Source: Leeuwenhoekiella sp.
GTDB taxonomy: Bacteria > Bacteroidota > Bacteroidia > Flavobacteriales > Flavobacteriaceae
Direction: 5' to 3'
Length of the DNA stretch: 64,000 nucleotides
Assembly (NCBI GenBank): GCA_002708845.1
Contig: PAPI01000011.1
Span: 58,763-122,762 of the forward strand
Positions 16,986 to 26,200 of this stretch are shown piece by piece. Below the pieces are notes generated by a model, which worked only from the letters and a program-made list of their open reading frames with translations, was not told the DNA's origin and searched no databases. How positions within the stretch are numbered: position 1 is the first letter of the stretch; the number at the start of each line of letters is the position of its first letter. Position numbers and translations under genes: made by a program.

Positions 16986-17840
16986 CTAAAGCATCATCAG
17001 GTTATTAATTTCCTGTTGATTCAGGTGTTTGTATTTACCACGAGGAAGATCTTTTTTAGTTAGCGGACCTAAAGTCACACAATCAACCCGAACTACCTGG
17101 TATTCCAGATGTTCAAAAATAGTGCGGATAATTCCGCTACCAATATTACGGATTTTAAGACCCACTTCTTTTTTAGGCGCACCTTCAACATAGCTTAGGT
17201 CTTCAACTTCGTATTTCTTACCCTGTACTGTGAGGCCTTTTTTGATTTTTTCTAAATCTTCTGCTTTCAGATTTTTATCCAACTCAATATGAAAAAGCCG
17301 GGGCATGCCAGCTTTAGAATTGGTCAGCTTTTGCATGATTTTATCATCATTGGTAAACAAGATAAGACCTGTAGCATTTCTTCCCAGTCTTCCCACTGGC
17401 TGAATGCGTGATTTTGTAGCAGGCGCCACAAGATCCATTACGGTCATCCCTTTTGAATTGCTGGTGGTTACTGAAAATCCTTTGGGTTTATTCAAAAGTA
17501 CATAGGCTTTAGGCTCAGGATTGATGCGTCTGCCGTCAAAGCGCACATCATCATCAAGATTGACTTTATAACCCATTTCATTGATGATTTCACCATTAAC
17601 GGAAACCTGTCCGGTTGATATATACATATCAGCTTCCCTGCGTGAACAAATTCCGCTGTTAGCAATGTACTTATTTAGTCTGATGCCTCCTTTACCTGAA
17701 GTAGATGTTGCAGCGCGGCTTGATTGTGGTGCAGCTTTCTTAATAGGTGCATTGCCACGTGCCTGACTTTTACCTCGTGAATTGTTACTCCCGCGACCAG
17801 ACGCTTTCCCGCCTTTATTCCTGTCCTGATGTCTGCTCAT
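16986..17840 (-). CDS. RsuA/RluB-family pseudouridine synthase homologue with catalytic Asp replaced
   Basis: 284 residues. An N-terminal ~60-residue Lys/Arg/Gly/Ser-rich disordered tail is followed by an S4 RNA-binding domain (IRLNKYIANSGICSRREADMYI) and a pseudouridine synthase domain. The family's catalytic motif is GRLDxxTxGLL; here it reads PVGRLGRNATGLILFTND, so the invariant Asp is Gly at residue 153 (codon GGA, 17382-17384). The rest of the domain is intact (KVNLDDDVRFDG, LLNKPKGF, LTKKDLPRGKYKHLNQQEI). Either it has lost catalysis and works as an RNA-binding ribosome factor, or another residue substitutes. The gene appears monocistronic. Confidence 0.85.
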   Translation of the reverse strand: MSRHQDRNKGGKASGRGSNNSRGKSQARGNAPIKKAAPQSSRAATSTSGKGGIRLNKYIANSGICSRREADMYISTGQVSVNGEIINEMGYKVNLDDDVRFDGRRINPEPKAYVLLNKPKGFSVTTSNSKGMTVMDLVAPATKSRIQPVGRLGRNATGLILFTNDDKIMQKLTNSKAGMPRLFHIELDKNLKAEDLEKIKKGLTVQGKKYEVEDLSYVEGAPKKEVGLKIRNIGSGIIRTIFEHLEYQVVRVDCVTLGPLTKKDLPRGKYKHLNQQEINNLMML

Positions 17841-17932
17841 AGTTTATATTTTGCGCAAAGATACGTATTTAAAAATCGAAAAAAATCAGCAAAATATAGC
17901 CCATAAGTGCTTCAAAGTAGTATTTGCTTACG

Positions 17933-18844
17933 CTAAAAAATTTTATCTATAACCAGGTCTGGTTTTATAAGTAGAATACTGAAAACACCCAGAACCAATA
18001 TCAACTTAAGAATATTGTGAAGAAGGAGGTAGTGTAATTTTACCCGTGAATTCCAAAGCCAGAAGAGATACACGAGTAATAGGGCGAGGCTTCCATAAAA
18101 ATAATAATTCATCAGACCTACATCAAAAGTTTTAATAAGCAGGTATGTGGGAATAACCGTAAGCCCCACTAAAAGCGTTATCATTGCCTTAGCAGAACGC
18201 TCTCCGTAAGCAATAGGAATGGTATGGTATCCTAAGGCCAAATCTCCTTTAAGATTTTCCAGGTCTTTAGTCAGTTCACGCATCATTATGATAAGCCCTA
18301 AAAATGTGGCGTGTACAAAAATGACGGTTTCAAAATTTCTGTAATAGATAAAGACTGCAAAAAACGGAGTAAGTGCGAGCGATGCTGAAGTAAGATTACC
18401 TATGAAAGCGATTTTTTTCAGCTTATGTGAATAAAACCAAATCCCAAAAATATAACCCGAAAAAAACAACACTGCAAAGAAGGATACGTAACTGGCTACA
18501 ACAACTGCCAAGAAGTTAAGAACAAAATAGAGTGTGAGAATCTTCTTTTGACTAACCAGATGATCAAGCTTTGTTTTTTGAGGTCTGTTAATCAAATCTT
18601 TCTCACTATCGTAAAAGCTGTTTATGATATATCCTCCTGCAATTACCAATGCGGTTGCAAGAACAATTAGAAAGAGATTCAGATCAAAAATTACGGCCCT
18701 AAGAGGTAAATCTGGCGACAATATAAAAACAGATGCCAAATACTGCGCAATAACAATTATGAGAATGTTATAGCCACGAACTACCGAAAACAAACTCAGA
18801 AATTTTAAAAGCAGGAGCTTGTTTTTACGGCTGATGTGAGACAT
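17933..18844 (-). CDS. UbiA-family prenyltransferase (GGGP-synthase-like)
   Basis: 303 residues with eight or nine membrane helices. The two Asp-rich motifs of the UbiA superfamily are present: 'NSFYDSEKDLINRP' for Mg-prenyl-diphosphate and 'DLENLKGDLALGYHT' in the second half. Members in this branch are often annotated geranylgeranylglycerol-phosphate geranylgeranyltransferase, but quinone or haem prenylation is also possible. It is 55 bases from the mevalonate kinase gene on the same strand and follows two genes for prenyl precursor synthesis, which fits a prenyl-diphosphate consumer. The acceptor is not determined. Confidence 0.8.
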   Translation of the reverse strand: MSHISRKNKLLLLKFLSLFSVVRGYNILIIVIAQYLASVFILSPDLPLRAVIFDLNLFLIVLATALVIAGGYIINSFYDSEKDLINRPQKTKLDHLVSQKKILTLYFVLNFLAVVVASYVSFFAVLFFSGYIFGIWFYSHKLKKIAFIGNLTSASLALTPFFAVFIYYRNFETVIFVHATFLGLIIMMRELTKDLENLKGDLALGYHTIPIAYGERSAKAMITLLVGLTVIPTYLLIKTFDVGLMNYYFYGSLALLLVYLFWLWNSRVKLHYLLLHNILKLILVLGVFSILLIKPDLVIDKIF

Positions 18845-18899
18845 AAGTCAGGAATTAGTTTTCCGTGCAGTAAAAGGCTTATTCATGAGAAGCCAGTGA

Positions 18900-19838
18900 C
18901 TAAAAGTTGTAAACCACTTCCAGTTTATAATCTTTTAGCGCCTCGCGTGCTTTGTCAATATCTTCTGTGAAACCTAAGATATAACCACCTCCACCAGAAC
19001 CACAAAGTTTCAGGTAATAGTCATTTGTATCCAGACCCTGTTTCCACAAGTCGTGAAAACTGGCAGGAATCATAGGTTTAAAGTTACGCAACACGGTTTT
19101 TGACAATTGCTTTACATTTCCAAAAAGCGACTTGACATCTCCATTAAGAAAATCTTCAACGCAGGCATCGGTATGTTTTACAAACTGATTTTTAATCATC
19201 TTGCGGAAACCTTCCTGCTTCATATTTTCCATAAAAATATTGACCATAGGAGCTGTCTCACCCACGCTTCCGCTGTCTAAAAGAAAAACAGCACCTTTAC
19301 CATCTGGAGTTTGTGATGGAATACCGGCCGGCTCAATATCATCTTTACTATTGATTAAAATAGGAAGACTCAAATAACTGTTAAGTGGGTCAAGGCCCGA
19401 AGACTTACCGTGGAAAAACGATTCCATCTCTCCAAAAATTTGCTTGAGTTTAAGCAACTTTTCACGGGTAAGGTTTTCAAGAACGGTAATCTTATCAAAA
19501 GCATATTTATCGTAGATCGAAGCTACTAAAGCCCCGCTACTACCTACGCCATATCCCTGCGGAATGGTAGAATCAAAATACATTCCGGCTCCAACATCCT
19601 GCTTAAGAGCAGCGATATCAAACTGTACCAAATCTGGTTTTTCTTGTTGAAGCTCTTCAAGATAATCTGCAAAGCGTGCTAGACTCTTGTTGGAAGCCCT
19701 GGCTATCTCATTAGGATTTTCGTCAACCTTTAAAGCTCCATTGTAAAAGTTGTATGGTATAGACAAACCCTTTGAGTTTTTGATAATGCCATACTCCCCA
19801 AACAATAAAATCTTTGAATAAAATAGAGGTCCTTTCAT
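18900..19838 (-). CDS. GHMP kinase, probable mevalonate kinase
   Basis: 312 residues. The N-terminus 'FYSKILLFGEYGII' matches the mevalonate kinase start. The ATP-binding loop 'IPQGYGVGSSGALVASIY' is the PxxGLGSS motif, and the C-terminal GHMP loop is 'LKLCGSGGGGYILGF'. It should phosphorylate mevalonate in the cytoplasm. It lies 28 bases after the diphosphomevalonate decarboxylase gene on the same strand. Phosphomevalonate kinase itself is not seen, because Bacteroidota GHMP kinases are hard to tell apart by eye. Confidence 0.82.
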   Translation of the reverse strand: MKGPLFYSKILLFGEYGIIKNSKGLSIPYNFYNGALKVDENPNEIARASNKSLARFADYLEELQQEKPDLVQFDIAALKQDVGAGMYFDSTIPQGYGVGSSGALVASIYDKYAFDKITVLENLTREKLLKLKQIFGEMESFFHGKSSGLDPLNSYLSLPILINSKDDIEPAGIPSQTPDGKGAVFLLDSGSVGETAPMVNIFMENMKQEGFRKMIKNQFVKHTDACVEDFLNGDVKSLFGNVKQLSKTVLRNFKPMIPASFHDLWKQGLDTNDYYLKLCGSGGGGYILGFTEDIDKAREALKDYKLEVVYNF

Positions 19839-19866
19839 CAGGCTTAATATATTAATACAGGCAAAG

Positions 19867-20949
19867 TTACAATTTTAAAGCGCCATCACCCACATTGTCA
19901 AAAATATAACGATTATCCTGACAATAGGAACTTAATTCAGATTTAACAAAATCTTGTACTTCTTTGCGGTAGTTCTGCGGAAATAATACGTGAACATTGG
20001 CACCTGCGTCTAACGTAAAACACACTGGTATTTTAGTTTCTCGGCGATACTGCCAAAGCTCCTCAATAATTTTAAGTGTATTAGGTTTCATCAGTATAAA
20101 ATATGGATTGCTCGTAAGCATCATTGCGTGTAAAGTCAAAGCCTCACTTTCTACAATATTTACGAACTGTTCTAAATCCCCACTTTCCAAAACCGGAATA
20201 AGACTCGAAAGATTTTCGATCGCCTGATTGAATCGACTTGGAGCATATGCGTGGTTATGCATCAAATTATGCCCCACAGTACTACTAACCTGTTTTTCTC
20301 CCTGGTCCACCAGCAAAATTGCGTCTTGATAGTTATCAAAGACTTCGTGTATAGCGTAGGGATACTCCACCCCAAAAATATCACTACTCCCCTTGATCTC
20401 CGGATGCTCACCCCAGACCACAAGAGGCCCTTTTAGTGAGCGACAACCGCTACCAGACCCCAATCTTGCTATAAAAGATGCTTTCTGATCAAAAGTCTTC
20501 TGGCTCATTTGAGGGTTCATTTCACGTTCCATCTCCATCAGACAAAGAGCCAAAGCACTAAAGCCACTGGCCGATGATGCAATCCCCGAACTATGCGGAA
20601 AACTGTTTGTAGTGTCTATGGTAAACGCATAATCTTTAATAAAAGGCAAATACTCTACCACGCGACCAAAAAACTGATGAATCTTAGGCTCGAAACCGGG
20701 CTTGTGCTTGCCGTCAAGAATTACTTTTAATTCATAGTCCTCCTGATGTTGTGTCCGCTCTTTCCAATTTAAGGTTGTAGTTGTTCTACAATTATCAAGT
20801 GTGAAACTAATAGATGGATTTTTTGGTATTTGCAGTCCGTGTTTTCCCCAATACTTTATTAAAGCTATATTGCTTGGGGACTGATAACTAACCGACTGCG
20901 CCTTAAGTTCCCCCTCAGACTTACCGGGTAAAAATTTTGTGATTGTCAT
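19867..20949 (-). CDS. mvaD: Diphosphomevalonate decarboxylase
   Basis: 360 residues. The family start 'PSNIALIKYWGKHGLQIPKN' with 'PSISFTLDNC' is unmistakable, and the GHMP loop 'PHSSGIASSASGFSALAL' follows. The enzyme converts mevalonate diphosphate to isopentenyl diphosphate with ATP, releasing CO2. It is the first gene of a leftward cluster with mevalonate kinase and a UbiA prenyltransferase, so this organism makes isoprenoids by the mevalonate route. The N-terminus carries about 20 extra residues (MTITKFLPGKSEGELKAQSV). Confidence 0.93.
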   Translation of the reverse strand: MTITKFLPGKSEGELKAQSVSYQSPSNIALIKYWGKHGLQIPKNPSISFTLDNCRTTTTLNWKERTQHQEDYELKVILDGKHKPGFEPKIHQFFGRVVEYLPFIKDYAFTIDTTNSFPHSSGIASSASGFSALALCLMEMEREMNPQMSQKTFDQKASFIARLGSGSGCRSLKGPLVVWGEHPEIKGSSDIFGVEYPYAIHEVFDNYQDAILLVDQGEKQVSSTVGHNLMHNHAYAPSRFNQAIENLSSLIPVLESGDLEQFVNIVESEALTLHAMMLTSNPYFILMKPNTLKIIEELWQYRRETKIPVCFTLDAGANVHVLFPQNYRKEVQDFVKSELSSYCQDNRYIFDNVGDGALKL

Positions 20950-21051
20950 ACTGCAAATATAAAGTCTCTAACTACATCTGAAAGTGGATGAAACAATTTT
21001 AGAGCCTATATACAGACATTTTTTTTATAAATTAGACACAACGCACCATCC

Positions 21052-21528
21052 ATGACATCACGTAAGACTCTCCACATACTTATTCCCATTGCAGTTTGCC
21101 TGCTTGTGGCATTTCTATCTGCAATTGCGACACAAACCAGCGTAAACACGTGGTATCAAAGCTTAAACAAACCTGCCTTCACACCCCCTTCTTGGCTTTT
21201 TGGCCCGGTATGGATAGTTCTTTATGTGCTTATGGGCACTGCTGCAGGATTAGTATGGGATCGAGGTTTTTACCATAAGTGGGTAAAAACAGCGCTTTAT
21301 CATTTTGGTTTTCAGCTTATACTTAACGCGTCGTGGTCATTATTCTTCTTTGGAGGTAAGATGATTTTGCCTGCCCTGATTATCATAAGCGGGCTGTTAA
21401 TTTTGTTACTTTTTACATTCCGTTGGTTCAAAATTGTAAACCCCATCGCAGCCTATTTGCTAATACCCTACATCATTTGGGTAAGCTTTGCTACACTACT
21501 TAATTTTGAGATTTGGCGACTTAACTAG
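21052..21528 (+). CDS. TspO/MBR family membrane protein
   Basis: 158 residues with five membrane helices. Signature segments are 'WYQSLNKPAFTPPSWLFGPV', 'VWIVLYVLMGTAAGLVWDRG' and 'LILNASWSLFFFGGKM'. TspO proteins bind tetrapyrroles and act in stress and porphyrin responses. It stands alone, divergent from the mevalonate genes and convergent with the flavoprotein gene, whose end it overlaps by eight bases. Confidence 0.92.
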   Translation: MTSRKTLHILIPIAVCLLVAFLSAIATQTSVNTWYQSLNKPAFTPPSWLFGPVWIVLYVLMGTAAGLVWDRGFYHKWVKTALYHFGFQLILNASWSLFFFGGKMILPALIIISGLLILLLFTFRWFKIVNPIAAYLLIPYIIWVSFATLLNFEIWRLN

Positions 21529-22792
21529 ATGACATTTCAGAAGTTTTTCGAGAAATGTCCCGGGCAGCTATATATCCACCAGTCCAGGCATTTTGAAAAT
21601 TGAATCCTCCTGTAATGGCATCTATATTCAAAACCTCTCCTACTAAATATAGGTTCTCATATTTTTTAGACATAAAACTTTTAAAGTCTATCTCTTTAAG
21701 GTCAACACCACCAGCAGTAACAAATTCTTCTTTGAAGGTACTCTTTCCGCTTACGTGAAAAACTCCCCGATTCAATTCGTGAGTAAGAGCTGTAATTTCA
21801 GCTGCGCTAATATCTGCCCATTTTTTACCGGATACAATTCCTGAGGCCATGACCAAACGTTGCCACAGTCGCTTAGGAATATCAAAAGGGGCATAAGTTG
21901 ATACGTGCTGTTTAGCTAAATCAAAGCGCAACAGATTAAGCTGCTTAGAAATTTCATCTGATGAAAGGTCAGGCAACCAATTAATCTGAATTTTGAATTG
22001 ATAATTTAGCGCTTTTAATTCTCGTGCGCCCCAGGCAGATAATTTAAGAATTCCTGGGCCACTTAATCCCCAATGGGTAACCAGAACCTGACCCTGAGCC
22101 TCGCCGGCAAATGCACCAGATTTATTAAGCCTAATAGGGTTATCTTCCATATCCAATAGTGAAACAACTGCATTTGAGCTAAGCCCGGCCAAATCCTTTA
22201 TACGGTCATCCGTTATATTAAATGTAAACAAGGAAGGAACCTGTGGCACAATATTTAGGTTCATTGCTTTAAGCATTTGAAGTATTTTCGGATTACTTCC
22301 AGAAGCTATAATAAGATATTGAGAGTCAAATTTTTGATTTTTAGAAAAAACACGCCAACCCAACTCCTGTGTTTCAAATTTTGTAGCAGAAGTCTTCTTA
22401 AACAGTGTTATATCATATTTTTCGGCTTGCTCAGTAAAGCAGTTTATAATGCTTTGCGAACTATCAGAAACCGGAAAAACACGTCCATCCTCTTCAATTT
22501 TAAGTGCTACACCAAGATCTTCAAACCATTGCATAGTATCCCCCGTCATAAATGAGTGAAAAGGCCCCAGCAATTCCTGCCTACCTCTTGGGTAATATCC
22601 GGTCAATGGTTTGGGCTCAAAAACCGCGTGCGTTACATTGCATCGACCACCTCCCGAAATACGTACTTTCTCCAATACATCAGCTCCACGTTCCAAAATA
22701 GCAATTTTTAAATTGGGCTGCAGTTGAGCGCAATTTAAAGCTGAAAAAAAACCGGATGCTCCTCCTCCTATTATGATTACATCAAAATCCAT
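21521..22792 (-). CDS. BaiN/HI0933-like FAD-dependent oxidoreductase
   Basis: 423 residues. The N-terminal dinucleotide fold reads 'DVIIIGGGASGFFSALNCAQ' and is followed by 'ISGGGRCNVTHA', the signature of the HI0933/YhiN/BaiN family. The C-terminus has the second FAD contact, 'ENLYLVGEVLNIDAITGGFN'. Members are NAD(P)-linked flavoproteins of uncertain substrate; some reduce bile-acid intermediates, but that role should not be carried over here. Single-gene unit; a palindromic word at 22853-22866 lies 61 bases upstream of its start. Confidence 0.9.
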   Translation of the reverse strand: MDFDVIIIGGGASGFFSALNCAQLQPNLKIAILERGADVLEKVRISGGGRCNVTHAVFEPKPLTGYYPRGRQELLGPFHSFMTGDTMQWFEDLGVALKIEEDGRVFPVSDSSQSIINCFTEQAEKYDITLFKKTSATKFETQELGWRVFSKNQKFDSQYLIIASGSNPKILQMLKAMNLNIVPQVPSLFTFNITDDRIKDLAGLSSNAVVSLLDMEDNPIRLNKSGAFAGEAQGQVLVTHWGLSGPGILKLSAWGARELKALNYQFKIQINWLPDLSSDEISKQLNLLRFDLAKQHVSTYAPFDIPKRLWQRLVMASGIVSGKKWADISAAEITALTHELNRGVFHVSGKSTFKEEFVTAGGVDLKEIDFKSFMSKKYENLYLVGEVLNIDAITGGFNFQNAWTGGYIAARDISRKTSEMSSS

Positions 22793-22852
22793 TTTGTAAA
22801 TATACTATTCGGATCAAATCTATTTGAAAATCGACTCAAAAACCATCTTTCG

Positions 22853-22866
22853 CTTAATCGATTTAG
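22853..22866. promoter_or_regulatory. Candidate LacI-type operator CTTAATCGATTTAG (copy 1)
   Basis: A near-palindrome with central ATCGAT. Its exact reverse complement is at 48126-48139, between the lacI and GH32 genes. Central CG palindromes of this length suit LacI-family regulators. Two copies in 64 kb, both intergenic, suggest a shared regulator. Confidence 0.35.
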
Positions 22867-23213
22867 CCTCTTTATTCACAACGGATTCACATTTTTTTAA
22901 CGTGCCGATTTTCAAAATCTGACGTTTTGCTACTCTAAAAATGATTTTTCAGACCACCTGATTACCAAAAATTGGCAAAATTTAACATTTAATCCAAGTT
23001 ATTTCTAACTAAAAATACGACGAAGCCCTCACGCGCTCATTTTCAGCCTATCCGAAAAAGCTTTGAAGAATTCATAAATTTTTTGGTATATTTTACCAAC
23101 TCATTAATTATTTGCTAAAATTTTGCCGATAAACGTATAAATTACAGTTTTTTAAACTATATCGATTTCGTTACTTAAACGTTATAGTTTCCGTTTTTAA
23201 ATAATTATTTATA

Positions 23214-23221
23214 TAAATTTG
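23214..23221 (+). promoter_or_regulatory. Candidate -7 promoter box TAAATTTG for susC-susD
   Basis: An exact fit to the Bacteroidota -7 consensus TAnnTTTG, 55 bases upstream of the susC-like ATG. No clean -33 TTTG is seen at the usual distance, so this is tentative. Confidence 0.45.
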
Positions 23222-23276
23222 GTCACCAAGAAACACTTTTGGAAAACCAAATAATTCAATTAAAAATTTCAAACTT

Positions 23277-26200
23277 ATGAAGCATGTAATACTTAGAGGT
23301 ATGTTGTTTTTTGCTTCGCTTTTACTGGCAGGTATAGCGAATGCCCAAACAGTTACCGGGACAGTATCGGAGCCAAATGGCCCATTACCAGGCGCAAACG
23401 TCCTTGTAAAAGGAACTACTAATGGTACTACTACAGATTTTGACGGTAATTATACATTAAACAATGTACCTTCAGATGCCACACTTGTTTTCAGTTATGT
23501 AGGTTTTGCGCAACAAGAAGTTGCTGTAAACGGAAGATCTACAGTAAATGTAACATTAGAGGAAGACGCTGCTGCTCTTGAGGAGGTTGTGGTTATTGGT
23601 TACGGTACAACTACTGTTCGTGACGCAACCGGTTCTGTTTCTTCGGTTACCGCTGAAGAATTTAACCAGGGTGCAATTGCATCTCCAGAACAACTTATTC
23701 AAGGTAAAACTGCGGGTGTGAACATTTCTCAAAATAGTGGTGAACCGGGTGCTGGTAACAATATTCGCATCAGGGGTTCAAACTCGATTCGTTCAAATAA
23801 CAACCCGCTTTTTGTGGTGGATGGTATTCCACTTTCTGGGGAGTCGACCACTCCATCAGGTGGTGATATCATAAACGGTGCAAACGCTACCAGAAACCCC
23901 CTAAACTTCATTAACCCTAACGACATTGAGAGCATTTCGATCCTCAAAGATGCTTCAGCTACTGCGATCTACGGTTCTCGTGGTGCTAACGGTGTGGTAA
24001 TTGTTACGACCAAAAGTGGCCGTGGCGCTCAGGGAGGTGTTTTTGAATTTTCTACAAATATGAGCTTCTCTGCTCCGGCAAGAGAGTATGATCTTTTTAA
24101 TGCTCAGCAATTCCTTGCAAATACTGCAGAGTTAAGAGGGCAGGATATTGCTAATGATCTTGATTTTGGCAATGATACTGATTGGCAGGATTATATTACC
24201 CGCTCAACAATATCTACTAACAACAACCTTTCATACTCAAATAACTACAATTCTGGTAACATCCGTGCTACTGTAAGTTATGGTAATATTGAAGGGGTAA
24301 TCCAGAATTCATCTCAGGAGCGTATTACCACACGTCTTAACGCGAATCAGCGCTTTTTTGATGACAAATTAAGTTTTGCATTACAGGCATCGTATTCTCG
24401 TGTAAATGATGAGGCACCACCAATTAGTGGTCAGGGTGGAGCTAGTGGTAACCTTATTGGTGCTGCTTATTCAGCAAACCCTACATGGCCAGCTGACCCA
24501 GAATTCTTTTTTGCTGGTAACCTTTTGAACCCTGCAAACTATTTGAACAATTACAACGCAAATACGAACACAGACAGATATTTAATCAACCTGTCTACAG
24601 AATATAAATTTACCGATGCCATTACCGGTAAGGTAAGTTTAGGTTATGATAACTCTGACGCCGAGGCACAAGCTTCTGTATCTCCAAACATAAACAACTT
24701 TAACCGCGTAACTGATAACGGACAGGCCTCTTACAATACATTGGAAAATACCAGTAAGCTATTAGAAGCCACCCTTCGGTATGCTAAAGAATTTGACAAT
24801 TTCAAAATCGATGCACTTGCGGGGTATTCATTTCAGGATTTCAGACGTCAGGGCTTTAATGCTCAGGGATATGGATCTCCTGTAACTGACCTGTTAGATA
24901 TGCAGGATGCACTTAGAGGTGCGGTAAGCGATCTTCGTGGTAGAATTAATGTGCCTTATCAGCAATTTGGTTATGACGGTAACGGTGCGAATTCGTTCCT
25001 TAACTCTCTTGTACCTTTTGATGACAGTGGTGTATTACCATCTTTTACCGGAGTTTACGAATCTCTATGGCTAGATACATTTGATAACACAGATGAATTA
25101 CAATCGTACTTTGCCCGACTTCAGTTTACTTTTGCTGAGAAATACTTACTTACAGCTACAATGAGAGCTGACGGTTCTTCTCGTTTTGGAGGAAACAATA
25201 AATATGGATATTTCCCTTCAGCGGCATTTGCTTGGCAATTGGGAGATGAAGACTTCATAGGAGATGCTTTCTCAACTCTTAAATTAAGAATTGGAGCAGG
25301 TTCTACCGGTAACCAGGAAGGTTTGGGGTATGCGCAGTATCTGAACAGACAGCGTTTTGGCGGACCTGGCATTACTGATGACGGAACCGTTAACAGACCT
25401 GGTCTTGAAACCGTTGCGGTACAAAACCCTGATCTCAAGTGGGAGTCTACAATAGACCTTAACTTTGGTATCGATTTTGGATTTAATAATGATCGTTTAA
25501 ATGGATCACTTGATCTTTACCGTAAGGCAACAAGAGACCTGCTTTTCAGATCTCCTGCTCCTGCTCCGGCATTTGATCCTTTCCGATTTGTTAACCTTCA
25601 AGATGGAGAAGTTATAAACAAGGGTGTTGAACTAGCTCTTAATTACGATCTTATTCAAACTGAAGATGTGAATTTTTCTGCATCTTTTAATATCTCTTAC
25701 AACCATAACGAAGTAACAGGATTAAATGGTGCTGTTGCCAACTTTGGTGAAGTAAACGGCCCTGGTCTAACCGGTGCATTTGTACAAAGACTTGGTGAAG
25801 GAAGATCATTATTCTCCTACTATATGGCTGAATATGCTGAAGATGCTGACGGTAATCCAAATTTCTCTGCAGATGATAAGGACTTCGTAGGTAAAGATGC
25901 ATTACCAGACTGGAATACCGGTTTATCGCTTAATCTAAGTGTTAAAAACTGGGATTTTTCAACGTTCTTTACCGGTCAATTTGGATTCTACGTTTATAAC
26001 AACACGGCAAACGCTTTCCTTAACAGACCTACATTCTTGACTTCAAGAAACACTACTCCGGATGGATTGGCGCTTCTTTCTCAGGAAGTTTCAACACTTT
26101 ATTTAGAAAGTGGTGATTTTGTTAGGCTCCAAAATGCTTCAGTAGGATACAACATTCCTATGCGTGATGGTTCTGCAATAGAGTCTCTACGTGTAAATGT

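Larger units (their letters stand above)
22793..23276. other. 484-bp non-coding region upstream of susC-like gene
   Basis: The only long gene-free stretch of the window, strongly AT-rich. It contains the palindromic word CTTAATCGATTTAG (22853-22866, also found in the sugar-locus intergenic region), a perfect palindrome GATTTTCAAAATC (22907-22919), and a 10-bp inverted pair GGCAAAATTT (22974-22983) and AAATTTTGCC (23118-23127). It also has an inverted repeat TTGGTA (23083-23088)/TACCAA (23094-23099) and a promoter-like TAAATTTG (23214-23221). I find no convincing small gene in it. Confidence 0.6.

Noticed and set aside
21521-22792. Bile-acid dehydroxylation role for the BaiN-like protein
   Set aside because: The family is broad and nothing around it suggests steroid metabolism.
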